Shown in pieces: positions 1 to 8,895 of a stretch of DNA of 64,000 nucleotides. The notes beneath the pieces were generated by a model, which had not been told where the DNA came from, made no database searches, and was given only the letters and a program-made list of their open reading frames with translations. Each line of letters starts with the position of its first letter. Position 1 is the first letter of the stretch. The stretch is from Ectothiorhodospira sp. BSL-9 (GTDB lineage Bacteria > Pseudomonadota > Gammaproteobacteria > Ectothiorhodospirales > Ectothiorhodospiraceae): the NCBI RefSeq assembly GCF_001632845.1, contig NZ_CP011994.1, positions 930,001-994,000 of the forward strand, in the 5' to 3' direction. Made by a program: the position numbers and the translations under genes.

Positions 1-2
1 TT

Positions 3-308
3 ACCCACGTACAACCGGAGAATTTATTCCTTCTGAACATGACAGATGCCGGGAAACTGGAGGTTGTTCGCCCGAACGAGTCCTACGGGAAGACTGTGGA
101 TAGAGTACTTGAGGATCTGATGGGCCTTGAGACTACACGCCCCAACCAAGTGGAAAGTGACCTTCGAGCGATTTACGAGAAAATTAGTGACGGTGAACTC
201 GATACGGCCAGAGAAGGCATTGCTGTATTGGAAGAAGACATTGGCGAAGACCCGGAACTGGTGAAAGCCAAGGTGCTGATCAAACGCAAGGAACTGATTG
301 GTCGATGA
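3..308 (+). CDS. PtuA-like AAA ATPase, C-terminal fragment (5' end outside window)
   Basis: The reading frame is open from the first bases of the window, so this is the last ~101 residues of a larger protein. The phrase HVQPENLFLL near the window edge resembles the strand that follows the H-loop (TTHSP) of OLD/ABC-type overcoming ATPases. The charged C-terminal tail with a conserved NESYGKTVDRVLEDLMG segment is typical of the ATPase paired with TIGR02646-type HNH nucleases, as in Septu PtuA and retron-associated ATPases. Its stop overlaps the HNH gene start by ATGA, implying translational coupling. The assignment rests mostly on this partnership, since the Walker motifs lie upstream. It could also be called a RecF/OLD-like ATPase of a retron-type module. 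Confidence 0.65.
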   Translation, partial: THVQPENLFLLNMTDAGKLEVVRPNESYGKTVDRVLEDLMGLETTRPNQVESDLRAIYEKISDGELDTAREGIAVLEEDIGEDPELVKAKVLIKRKELIGR

Positions 309-940
309 AACATGTGAAAAAGCGCCAAGAGCCCGAGGCCTTTACTCAATGGAAAGCTCTGGCCAATGAGGATTGGCAGCCCACCTATGACGACTTGATT
401 GGTGAGCCCAAAGCTGCGGTAAAGGGAGCGTTGATGCAGGAGCAGGGCTACCTCTGCTGCTATTGTGAGCGCCGGTTAACCGAGGCGGATTCTCATATAG
501 AGCACTTCCAGCCCCAGAGAGACCCGGCTGTGGATCCGTTGGATTACAGCAATCTTTTGTGTTCTTGCCAGAACCAGATCAGGAAGGGTGAGCCCCGCCA
601 CTGCGGCAACCTGAAAGGTGACTGGTTTGACCCCGAGCTGTTGATATCTCCGCTGGACCCGTATTGCGAAAACCGGTTTGCTTTTGAAGGTGATGGATTG
701 ATTAAGCCCGCTGATATAAACGATCATGCAGCAAGTGAAACCATCAACAGACTGGGTCTGGATATCCCCAAGCTGAACGACCTCAGGGCAAGTGTCATTG
801 ACCCGTTTCTGGAGGACAGTCTGACCCAGGATGAGCTACGCCGGTTTGTTTCGGGCTATTTGAAAGTGGGCGACGATGGCCGTTTCGCTGAATTCTGGAC
901 CACTATCAAATACCTATTTGGAGACCTGGCCGCCGCATGA
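305..940 (+). CDS. ptuB: PtuB-like HNH endonuclease (Septu / TIGR02646-type)
   Basis: A 211-residue putative DNA- or RNA-cutting effector. Residues ~45-70 carry the signature CCYCERRLTEADSHIEHFQP: a Cys pair followed by the HIEH core of an HNH nuclease. A second Cys cluster (LLCSCQ ... RHCGN) follows, probably a structural zinc site, and the LLISPLDP segment is typical of this family. Length matches PtuB-type proteins. The start ATG overlaps the upstream ATPase stop, and its own stop overlaps the pglZ start (ATGA both times), so it is co-translated with both. In Septu the ATPase restrains the nuclease until phage infection; that role here is inferred from family and context. Confidence 0.75.
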   Translation: MKHVKKRQEPEAFTQWKALANEDWQPTYDDLIGEPKAAVKGALMQEQGYLCCYCERRLTEADSHIEHFQPQRDPAVDPLDYSNLLCSCQNQIRKGEPRHCGNLKGDWFDPELLISPLDPYCENRFAFEGDGLIKPADINDHAASETINRLGLDIPKLNDLRASVIDPFLEDSLTQDELRRFVSGYLKVGDDGRFAEFWTTIKYLFGDLAAA

Positions 941-3435
941 GCAATCGAGTTTCTCAGGCATTAACAAAATTATTCGAGCGGCACCGGATCGTGTTCTGGT
1001 ACGACACCAAGCAGGAGTTGCGCAGTGACTTCGAGGCGGTTTCCGTCCCGGACGTGGAGAAGCTTGAGATCGCCAACAATGAGTATGGTCTGAAATATCG
1101 TGTTCTGCGGGAGTCACCTGAACAGAAGTTCCTGCTGTACAAGGAGGGTCCACAACCGGAGGACCTGGACAACTGGTTGCTGGACGTACAGCTGGCCCAC
1201 GGCGAGTTCAGGACCGACCAGGTGGCCATCTGGCTATCCGAGCTGGAGCTGGGTCTGGAGTTTGCCGAGGTAGCGCAGGCTCACACGGAGTTTTTCCAGG
1301 CGATCAGGCGCAAGGAGGCGTTGAAGAAGTTGCTGAAGCCGGACGACACCGCCGGCCAGTTGCGCCTGAAGATGCTGGCCGTGTGTGCCGGTAGCGAACC
1401 CCGCATGGACTCGGTGGTGGAAACCCTGCTGCAGCAACTGGCAGAAGGGCGCGACGACGGCGTTCGGCTGATCGAACGCTGTGGTCTGGATGGCTTTTTG
1501 TGGGAGCAACTGACCCGTTTCTACGGCTACGAGGCCAGTGAACCGAGCCTCCGGGACTTCGCGCTCGAGCTGTTCAAGTCCTGCTACGCCATGGGTACCG
1601 ATGGCGAGGTCAGGTTGACCGGCGACGCCCTGGTGTTCCTCAAGCGCTGGAAGGACAGCCGCCAGTTTGAGAAAGGATTTGAAACCCTATCCGCCGAATG
1701 TGCCGAGGTGCTGGGCATTGAGCAGGATCTGGGCAGGCGGGACTTTCGGGATCTGGTTGAGCTGGATTACTTCCGGCTGATCGACCAGAAGATCATCAGT
1801 GATCTGGTGCGGGCGGTGGTGGGGCGCACGGTCACCAGCGGCGATGTGGCACTTTGGGTGCGTCAGCGGCGTCAGGGCCACTGGTATGGCGAGTTCCGCC
1901 ACCTGTATGAAGCCATTGAGTTTGCGGCCCGCTTTATCCAGATGCTGAGTGAGGCCAGCCTGAACATGGACAGCCTGACCGAAGGCGTTCAGCGATACAG
2001 CCGTACCTGGTTTCAGCTGGATCAGCTCTATCGCAAGTTCACCTACCATGTGCGCATGTCCGGCCAGGCCTCGCTGATGGGTGAACTCAGTGAGCGGGTG
2101 GAGAACCTGTACTCCAACAACTACCTGCTCAAGCTGGGTGATGCCTTTCAGATCCACGTGGACGCCGCGCCCCGCTGGGAGGCCTATCCGGTCGTTCAGC
2201 AGAAGGCCTTTTTCGAGCACTGGGTGCGCCCGTACCTGCGCAAGGACAAGCGGATCTGCGTGATCATTTCCGACGCCATGCGCTACGAGATCGGCGACGA
2301 ACTGCTGGGCCTTATCCGGCAGGAAGACCGCTACAGCGCCGAGCTTGAACCGGCACTCTCAACCCTGCCCAGCTATACCCAACTCGGGATGGCGGCGCTG
2401 CTGCCCAACAAGTCGCTGGCGATCGCCGACAACGATACCGGCACGGTACTGGTGGATGGCCAAAGCTCACAGGGCACGACCAACCGAACCAAAATCCTGC
2501 AGGCCGCCCTGGATGGGCGGGGCCAGGCCGTCAAGGCGGAAGACTTCATGCAGCTCAACCGGGAAGAGAGCCGGGAGCTGCTCAAGGGTCATGATGTGCT
2601 GTACATCTACCACAATCGCATCGATCACACCGGCGACAAGATGCACTCGGAGGGGCAGGCCTTTGAAGCCGCGGAACAAACCCTGGGCGACCTCATTCGT
2701 CTGATCAAGAAGCTCACGGCGGCCAATGCCAACAACCTGTTGATCACCGCTGATCATGGCTTTATTTACCAGGACCATGAGCTGGATGAGAGCGATTTCC
2801 TGGGTGACGCCGTTTCCGGCGACGATGTCCGCTATCGGGATCGTCGTTTCGTGCTGGGTAAGGGACTGTCCACTTCTCCGGCCTTCCATCACTTCTCGTC
2901 TGAGCAACTTGGGCTGGATGGAGACATGGAGGTGCAGATTCCCAGGTCCATCAACCGGCTGCGCCTCAAGGGCTCCGGTAGCCGTTTCGTGCATGGAGGT
3001 GCCTGTCTGCAGGAAGTGGTGATACCGGTGCTGAAGGTCAACAAAAAACGCCAGAGTGATGTCAGCGCCGTGGAGGTGGATATCCTGCGTGGGGCCAGTT
3101 CGGTGATCACCTCTGGCCAACTGGCCGTCACCGTGTATCAGTCCGCGCCGGTGACGGAGAAAGTGCAGCCTCGCCACCTCCGGGCCGGGATTTACACCCA
3201 GTCAGGGGAGTTGATTTCGGATAGCCACGAGCTGTCGTTTGATCTGACCTCGGAGAATCCCCGCGAGCGGGAGCTTCAGGTGCGTTTTGTGCTCAGCCGC
3301 AAGGCGGACGAGGCCAACGGCCAGGAGGTCTTCCTGAAGCTGGAAGAGCAGCACGCCGGCACCTCCCACTACAAGGAATACAAGTCGCTCAGGTACCTGA
3401 TGCGGCGCTCCTTTACCAGCGATTTCGACTTCTGA
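937..3435 (+). CDS. pglZ: BREX system alkaline-phosphatase-superfamily protein PglZ
   Basis: An 832-residue protein matching the length and start (LFERHRIVFWYD) of BREX-1 PglZ. The central PglZ domain shows alkaline-phosphatase-superfamily metal-site motifs: IISDAMRYE (~residue 445), HNRIDHTGDK (~560) and LLITADHGF (~600), followed by a beta-rich C-terminal region. PglZ is an essential core component of BREX phage defense; it binds metal and nucleic acid and acts with the methyltransferase PglX. The gene overlaps the upstream HNH gene by 4 nt and is followed 12 nt later by the BrxL-like gene. No frame damage is visible. PglX, BrxC and BrxA/B are not in the window and should lie upstream if the system is complete. 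Confidence 0.9.
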   Translation: MSNRVSQALTKLFERHRIVFWYDTKQELRSDFEAVSVPDVEKLEIANNEYGLKYRVLRESPEQKFLLYKEGPQPEDLDNWLLDVQLAHGEFRTDQVAIWLSELELGLEFAEVAQAHTEFFQAIRRKEALKKLLKPDDTAGQLRLKMLAVCAGSEPRMDSVVETLLQQLAEGRDDGVRLIERCGLDGFLWEQLTRFYGYEASEPSLRDFALELFKSCYAMGTDGEVRLTGDALVFLKRWKDSRQFEKGFETLSAECAEVLGIEQDLGRRDFRDLVELDYFRLIDQKIISDLVRAVVGRTVTSGDVALWVRQRRQGHWYGEFRHLYEAIEFAARFIQMLSEASLNMDSLTEGVQRYSRTWFQLDQLYRKFTYHVRMSGQASLMGELSERVENLYSNNYLLKLGDAFQIHVDAAPRWEAYPVVQQKAFFEHWVRPYLRKDKRICVIISDAMRYEIGDELLGLIRQEDRYSAELEPALSTLPSYTQLGMAALLPNKSLAIADNDTGTVLVDGQSSQGTTNRTKILQAALDGRGQAVKAEDFMQLNREESRELLKGHDVLYIYHNRIDHTGDKMHSEGQAFEAAEQTLGDLIRLIKKLTAANANNLLITADHGFIYQDHELDESDFLGDAVSGDDVRYRDRRFVLGKGLSTSPAFHHFSSEQLGLDGDMEVQIPRSINRLRLKGSGSRFVHGGACLQEVVIPVLKVNKKRQSDVSAVEVDILRGASSVITSGQLAVTVYQSAPVTEKVQPRHLRAGIYTQSGELISDSHELSFDLTSENPRERELQVRFVLSRKADEANGQEVFLKLEEQHAGTSHYKEYKSLRYLMRRSFTSDFDF

Positions 3436-3447
3436 GGGTTGTAGCTG

Positions 3448-5499
3448 ATGAGTATGCTTGACCAAAAGATCAACGAGCACTTCCCCGGCCTGGTTGTGCG
3501 CAAGGATCTGGTAAAGACGGTCAAGGGTAATGCCATCGTCCCCTCGTATGTGCTGGAGTATCTGCTGGGTCAGTATTGCGCCACCAATGACGAGGCCACG
3601 ATTCAGACCGGCATCGAAACGGTCAAGGAGATCCTGGCCAAGCATTATGTCCACCGGAATGAGGCCGGCCTGGTCCGGTCCAATATCAAGGAGAAGGGAC
3701 GCTATAAGGTCATCGACAAGATCAGCGTGGCCCTGAATGAGAAAACAGATGCCTATGAGGCGCGGTTTTCCAATCTGGGCATCAAGAAGGTATTGGTGGA
3801 TTCAGGAACCGTGAAGGCCCACCCCAAGCTATTGGTCAGTGGCGTCTGGTGCATTGCGGACATCGAGTATGTCTTTTCTGAAGACCAGAACGTGAGCCCA
3901 TGGATCCTCTCCACCCTCAAGCCGATTCAGCTGTCGCACTTTGACTTCGATGCCTACGTGGCTGCACGGCAACGGTTCAGTACCGACGAATGGATTGATC
4001 TGCTGATACAAAGCATCGGCTTTAATCCGGAGATGTTCGGTCGGCGCAGCAAGCTGACGCAATTGGTCCGTTTAATACCGTTCTGCGAACGGAACTATAA
4101 TCTGATTGAACTGGGCCCCAAGGGGACGGGCAAATCCCATGTTTACTCTGAGTTCTCGCCCCATGGGATTCTGGTATCCGGCGGTGAGGTCACCGTACCC
4201 AAGCTTTTCGTGAATAACTCCAGCGGCAAGATTGGGCTGGTGGGCTACTGGGATTGCGTGGCCTTCGACGAGTTCGCCGGCAAGCAAAAGCGGGTCGACA
4301 AGGCGCTGGTCGACATCATGAAGAACTACATGGCCAACAAGTCCTTTTCCCGGGGCGTGGAAACCCTGGGTGCCGAGGCTTCCATGGTGTTTGTTGGCAA
4401 TACACGGCATACCGTCCCTTATATGCTGAGGCACTCGGACCTCTTCGAAGAGCTGCCGGACAAGTTCTACGATTCTGCATTTCTGGACCGCATCCATTTT
4501 TATATCCCGGGGTGGGAGGTCGACATCATCCGGGGCGAGATGTTCTCCCATGGCTATGGCTTTGTGGTGGACTACCTCGCGGAAATCCTGCGCTCGATGC
4601 GGAACCACGATTATTCTGACCAGTATCGGGAGCACTTTACCCTTTCTTCGGATATCTCGACCCGTGACCGCGATGGTATCCAGAAGACGTTTTCCGGGTT
4701 GATGAAGATCCTGTTCCCTCAGGGTGGAGCGACCCGGGAAGAAATTGAAGAAGTGCTGCGGTTCGCCATTGAGGGTCGGAAACGGGTCAAGGATCAGTTA
4801 CAACGAATTGATACCACCTATGGCAACGTGCGATTTGCCTATGAGGATGAGCAAGGCAAGGAAACGCTGGTCACCACACTCGAGGAACAGGAGTACCCGG
4901 GTTACTACCACCAGACGGTATCCGGCCGTGAAGATGAGGACATGGCACCCAATCCATCCATGGATGTGAACGATATCGAGGCAGCTTCCTCACGCACCTC
5001 TGGGCCCGTGCTGGAGGAAAAGCATCTGACCTTCCAGGAAAATCAGAAGGGTATATCATACGACAGTTTGTTTGGCCCCTATCTGGACAGGGCCGGCAGG
5101 ATCACCGTAACAGACCCCTATATTCGACTTTTCTACCAGATCCGTAACTTCATGGAGTTTCTTGAGGCCGTAGTGAAAAACAAGGCTCGGGAGGATGAAG
5201 TGTCGGTGCATCTGGTCACGGTCCGGGATGAGTTCAAGGGTGATCTGCAAGACGAGAGTTTTGAAAAGATCCAGGAATCCGCTCGTACCGTGGGCATCGA
5301 ATTCACCTGGGAGTTCGACGAAACCGGCAGCATTCACGCTCGCCATATCGTAACGGACCATGGCTGGAAGATATCGCTGGACAGGGGTCTGGACATCTTT
5401 CAGCACTACGAGATGAATGACGCCTTCGCGTTTGCCAACAGACTGCAGCAGTTTCGTTCCAGTAAAGCCTTTGAGGTCACCTTCATCAAGCAACCGTAG
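3448..5499 (+). CDS. brxL: BREX protein BrxL-like AAA+ ATPase with MIT-C-like C-terminus
   Basis: A 683-residue protein. The N-terminal half matches BrxL (TIGR02688): an N-terminal domain, Walker A GPKGTGKSH (~residue 225), the BrxL phrase SGGEVTVPKLFVNN and Walker B VAFDEFAGK. BrxL forms DNA-binding MCM-like rings. After ~residue 440 I cannot find the Lon peptidase motifs usual for type-1 BrxL. Instead there is an acidic linker and then a domain (~residues 530-683) with VTDPYIRLFYQIRNF and GWKISLDRGLDIF. These closely resemble the MIT C-terminal phospholipase-D-like fold of eukaryotic MITD1 and its prokaryotic relatives. The start follows GAGG by 8-9 nt. It is the last gene of the operon and meets a convergent gene 37 bp on. 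Confidence 0.82.
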   Translation: MSMLDQKINEHFPGLVVRKDLVKTVKGNAIVPSYVLEYLLGQYCATNDEATIQTGIETVKEILAKHYVHRNEAGLVRSNIKEKGRYKVIDKISVALNEKTDAYEARFSNLGIKKVLVDSGTVKAHPKLLVSGVWCIADIEYVFSEDQNVSPWILSTLKPIQLSHFDFDAYVAARQRFSTDEWIDLLIQSIGFNPEMFGRRSKLTQLVRLIPFCERNYNLIELGPKGTGKSHVYSEFSPHGILVSGGEVTVPKLFVNNSSGKIGLVGYWDCVAFDEFAGKQKRVDKALVDIMKNYMANKSFSRGVETLGAEASMVFVGNTRHTVPYMLRHSDLFEELPDKFYDSAFLDRIHFYIPGWEVDIIRGEMFSHGYGFVVDYLAEILRSMRNHDYSDQYREHFTLSSDISTRDRDGIQKTFSGLMKILFPQGGATREEIEEVLRFAIEGRKRVKDQLQRIDTTYGNVRFAYEDEQGKETLVTTLEEQEYPGYYHQTVSGREDEDMAPNPSMDVNDIEAASSRTSGPVLEEKHLTFQENQKGISYDSLFGPYLDRAGRITVTDPYIRLFYQIRNFMEFLEAVVKNKAREDEVSVHLVTVRDEFKGDLQDESFEKIQESARTVGIEFTWEFDETGSIHARHIVTDHGWKISLDRGLDIFQHYEMNDAFAFANRLQQFRSSKAFEVTFIKQP

Positions 5500-5535
5500 G
5501 GGCCGTCTGAACGTGTTCTGTTTCCACATGGCGGA

Positions 5536-6069
5536 TCATGGTTTGGGCAACACATGCCCATCGATGACCTTCGTTTCACCCCCCGCCTCGCCTTCGATGA
5601 TGGAGGACAACAGGCCATAACCGACCCTCCAGTGCGTGGTTCCTACAAGCACGCCGGCGGTCTTCGGGTTCAGCTTGGTCACTTCCCCGAACAGCTCGTT
5701 CCCCTTGCGGTCCTTGAAGGCCACCCTGTCGCCGATCCTGAGAGTGTTGCGGTCAAGCTTGCCGGTGGGATTCGAGATGGCCACATCGGCGCCATCAAGG
5801 TTGATGAAGTGGAGGGGGATGCTCCAGCGCTGGCCATCATGGCGGTCGGCGACCAGGGCCCGGGTGCTTTTCAACTCGATGATGCTGGCCTCGATGAGGC
5901 GGTTTTGCTGCGCATCAAAGTACTCGATCTCCTGCCCCACCTTCAGTGCGCGCCGGATCTGCAGGATCCTCTGGGGATCTTCCAGATTCCGTTGAATGGC
6001 CTGCTGGAGACGATAGAGTTCGAACAGGGACGCCCTGTTCAAGGCTTCAAGGATCTGGGAATAGTTCAT
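5536..6069 (-). CDS. Conserved hypothetical protein, 177 aa, probable C-terminal KOW/SH3-like beta domain
   Basis: I do not recognise this family. Residues 1-50 are predicted helical (LNRASLFELYRLQQAIQRNL). Residues ~50-170 are beta-rich with GQEIEYFD, IGDRVAFKDRKGNELFGEVTKLNP and a glycine-rich end. The repeated 'G-D-x-V-x-F ... G-x-V' pattern recalls SH3/KOW-type nucleic-acid-binding barrels, but this is only a pattern match. There is no signal peptide or membrane segment. The start has a GAGGA site 6 nt upstream. It converges on brxL with a 36-bp gap and is separated from the next upstream gene by ~95 bp. It may belong to the chromosomal backbone flanking the BREX island. Confidence 0.6.
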   Translation of the reverse strand: MNYSQILEALNRASLFELYRLQQAIQRNLEDPQRILQIRRALKVGQEIEYFDAQQNRLIEASIIELKSTRALVADRHDGQRWSIPLHFINLDGADVAISNPTGKLDRNTLRIGDRVAFKDRKGNELFGEVTKLNPKTAGVLVGTTHWRVGYGLLSSIIEGEAGGETKVIDGHVLPKP

Positions 6070-6163
6070 TCGATGTCCTCACTGTCAGGAGCATGTTGGC
6101 CGAAGCTGAGGATCGGGAGTCTCAAGCTGATAGGCCTCCAGCATCAACCCCCTCCATCTCGGC

Positions 6164-6889
6164 CTACCGCCCGAACAGCTGCCTCAGCATCTGACCGCCC
6201 TGCCCCACCGGGTCCTCCCGGATCATGCCTTCGCGTTCCGCCATGAGTTCGAACAGGCCCTCCACGGTTTTGTCGTTCACGTAAGCGTCCAGATCGAAAT
6301 CCTGCAGCCTGCTCATCCCTGGTAGACGGTTGCCGACGCGGTCGATGAGACGGGAGAGCGCCTCGGTGGCGCCAGTCTCTTCCAGGGCGCGCCGGGTCTC
6401 GGGGAGCAGGGCCTGAGTGACCCGCTCTCCCTGTCGATCCTGCAGATGGCGAGTGGCTCCATCGGAGGACCCCAGGATGGGTTGCACATCTTCGAAGCGC
6501 ACATCCCGGATGGCCTCGGCCAGGATGGGGCGCGCGGCCGGCGCGGCTCGCTCCGCGGCTTCATTGATGGCCGCTTCCAGGTCGTCGAGTTGCTGCGACA
6601 GGCCCAATCGGCTCAGCATACTTTGCGCGTCTTGCAGCACCCCCGGCAACGGGATCTTGATGCCGGGATTGTCCAGGAATCCGCCACTTTGCGAGGCTGC
6701 AGATACGGCGTGGTCACTGCTGCTGCCGAGCAACTCCCTCAGTCCTTCGACCTGCCCGGATGCAGGCCTTTCGGCGTCACCTCCCGGCAAGGCTCCGCGA
6801 AGACGATCGGCCCAGTCGGCCTGAGCACCCATTGGCAGACTCAAGGCCATCACCAGGGCAGCAATCAAGCCAGTTGAATGGGTTTTCAT
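6164..6889 (-). CDS. DUF4197 domain-containing exported protein
   Basis: A 241-residue protein that begins with an N-terminal signal peptide (MKTHSTGLIAALVMALSLP followed by MGAQA) and continues with the helical DUF4197 domain: LGLSQQLDDLEAAINEAAERAAP in the middle, and the C-terminal DLDAYVNDKTVEGLFELMAE signature. Function is unknown; the family is periplasmic or envelope-associated in proteobacteria. I chose ATG 6889 because GAGGAGG lies 9 nt upstream; an in-frame start 18 nt earlier has no comparable site. Between the signal peptide and the domain there is a Gly/Ser-rich insert of ~60 residues. It is monocistronic, with ~180 bp to the photolyase gene upstream. Confidence 0.82.
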   Translation of the reverse strand: MKTHSTGLIAALVMALSLPMGAQADWADRLRGALPGGDAERPASGQVEGLRELLGSSSDHAVSAASQSGGFLDNPGIKIPLPGVLQDAQSMLSRLGLSQQLDDLEAAINEAAERAAPAARPILAEAIRDVRFEDVQPILGSSDGATRHLQDRQGERVTQALLPETRRALEETGATEALSRLIDRVGNRLPGMSRLQDFDLDAYVNDKTVEGLFELMAEREGMIREDPVGQGGQMLRQLFGR

Positions 6890-7070
6890 CGTATATTGCC
6901 TCCTCATTATGGTGTCTCTTTCGGGACGACAACGGTGCCAGATCAGAGGGTGCCGCGCACCGGGTCAGGTGCTTCATGGCCCCCGCACAGTCATGCCCTC
7001 GCTGACGGGGGCATATTAACCCGGGCGGAGCAAGACCAGGTCGCATCGGAAAGCGGTGTCCGGCCCTCTT

Positions 7071-8636
7071 TCAATGGTCCGTGTCGGGGAAGAGGTCGAG
7101 CTGCCTGGAACTGGGCGGGCTGCGGGTGGTGGTGCGTGGAGAAGGGCGGCGACGACTGCCGTGGCGCTGCTGGATGCCGGCACTCTCCTGACGCGATGCC
7201 GCCTTGCCACGCACCCCTTTGAAGCGTGCGCGGGCCTCTCGCGCCGCCTGTTCATAATCCACGACGGGCGCCGGATAGTCGTGGCCGATGCGGCAGCCCG
7301 ACTCACGCTGCTGGAAAGCTGGCATCCGCCATGGCTGGTGGATCCAGTCCCCCGACACCCGCGCCAGTTCCGGCACCCATTTGCGAATGAAACGACCCTC
7401 CGGGTCCTGGTCCACCGACTGCTTCACCGGATTATAGATGCGCAGGGCGTTGATGCCCGTGGTGCCGGATTGCATCTGCATCTGGCTGTAGTGAATGCCG
7501 GGCTCATAGTCGGTGAAAACCCGTGCCAGGTGCAGTGACGGCTCGCGCCAGTGCAACCAGAGATGATAGGAGGCGAAGGCCACCACCATCGCGCGCATGC
7601 GGAAATTGATCCAGCCATGGTCGCGCAGCGCACGCATGCAGGCATCCACCAGGGGATAACCCGTCAGGCCCTGCTGCCAGAGCCGCATGCGCTCCACGTC
7701 GAATGCGTCCTCGCGCAGACCGTCACAGGCACGGTGCAGATTGGCGAATTCGATGGAGGGCTGGTCCTCCAGCTTCTGCATGAAATGGCAGTGCCAATGC
7801 AGCCGTTCCTCGAACTGACGCAGGGAGCGCTGCCAGGCCGTGCGTTGGCGATCCCCGGCGGGCATCTCACCCACCTGGGCCTTGCGCTCACGGGTGGCCT
7901 GCAATACCCGACGCAGCGAGAGCGTGCCGTAGGCCAGGTGCGGGCTCAGCCGTGAACTGGCCGTCCAGGCCTTTTCCGGGCTGCTGATGCCGCCGGCATA
8001 CCGCTGGCCGCGCGCCTCAAGGAAGTCCCGCAGGACAGTATGACCGGCATCCAGCCCGGGCGTCTGAAGCGATATGGGAGGATCCGCCGCCACACCCGCC
8101 GGGCAATCCGGCAAGGTCTCGATGCCACCCGCCACCCCATGGCAGGGCGTGAGCGATTCGGGGAGCGCGGCGGCTGGCTGGCCCATCAACTGTTCCCATT
8201 GTGCCGCCCAACCATCGCGGCTACGGAGCGGGCGGACCACGCCATGCTGACGATACTCATGCCAGGGGATGCCTCGATCCCGCAGTCGGCGAGCGACTGC
8301 CCGATCCCGATTGAAGGTCCAGCCGTTACCGGTCTCCTGGTGGCTATGGACCGCGGCAATCGGAAGTTCCTCGCACAACCGGTCGAGTACCACCTCGGCC
8401 TCGCCCTCACGTACGATCAGCGGTTGCCCAAGCTCGCGCAAGGCCCGGTCAAGATCCCGCAGGCTGCCATGGATGAAATCCCAGTGCCGGCGACTGGTAT
8501 CCGGCTCATCCCAATACCCGGGCTCCACGATATACAGTGGCAACACGGGCCCGCTCTGTGCCGCCTGGCAGAGCGGGGCATGATCGTCGACCCGAAGGTC
8601 ACGCTTGAACCAGACCAGTTGCACAGGCGCGGGCAT
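7071..8636 (-). CDS. Cryptochrome/DNA photolyase family protein
   Basis: A 521-residue flavoprotein. Residues 1-165 form the antenna-binding alpha/beta domain, starting QLVWFKRDLRVDDHAPL. Residues ~220-480 form the FAD-binding helical domain: LSPHLAYGTLSLR, then the substrate/FAD segment DACMRALRDHGWINFRMR, then MQSGTTGINALRIYNP and FIRKWVPEL. This variant set occurs in bacterial proteins annotated as cryptochrome or deoxyribodipyrimidine photolyase. The likely role is blue-light-driven DNA repair or light sensing. The C-terminus (~residue 470 on) is a basic, low-complexity tail. The start has GGAGG 6 nt upstream. It is divergent from the tcuA-like gene, so the ~260-bp gap should hold both promoters. 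Confidence 0.88.
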   Translation of the reverse strand: MPAPVQLVWFKRDLRVDDHAPLCQAAQSGPVLPLYIVEPGYWDEPDTSRRHWDFIHGSLRDLDRALRELGQPLIVREGEAEVVLDRLCEELPIAAVHSHQETGNGWTFNRDRAVARRLRDRGIPWHEYRQHGVVRPLRSRDGWAAQWEQLMGQPAAALPESLTPCHGVAGGIETLPDCPAGVAADPPISLQTPGLDAGHTVLRDFLEARGQRYAGGISSPEKAWTASSRLSPHLAYGTLSLRRVLQATRERKAQVGEMPAGDRQRTAWQRSLRQFEERLHWHCHFMQKLEDQPSIEFANLHRACDGLREDAFDVERMRLWQQGLTGYPLVDACMRALRDHGWINFRMRAMVVAFASYHLWLHWREPSLHLARVFTDYEPGIHYSQMQMQSGTTGINALRIYNPVKQSVDQDPEGRFIRKWVPELARVSGDWIHQPWRMPAFQQRESGCRIGHDYPAPVVDYEQAAREARARFKGVRGKAASRQESAGIQQRHGSRRRPSPRTTTRSPPSSRQLDLFPDTDH

Positions 8637-8895
8637 GAGGGGCCTCCGGCGGGGATGATTGGACGTTCGCGGCGTTGATCAGCCTTATGGCCAAGGCCAT
8701 GACTGTACGGGCGCGTATGGATTAGAGACTCCGAGTCGTGCTTCGGGTTTCAGGTACCTGGTACGACAAAGGTATTGAATACTGATGAGGGATCACCGGG
8801 CTGCCCCATTCCTCTCCAGGATCAGTGATGCGAGACTAACGCCATTGGAGATCCATCTCAGGGTCCGCTTCAGGCCAGGATACGGCTCAAGCCGG

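Noticed and set aside
5536-6246. Plus-strand 230-residue frame opposite the hypothetical gene
   Set aside because: The minus-strand frame has a good ribosome site and natural composition; the plus frame does not.
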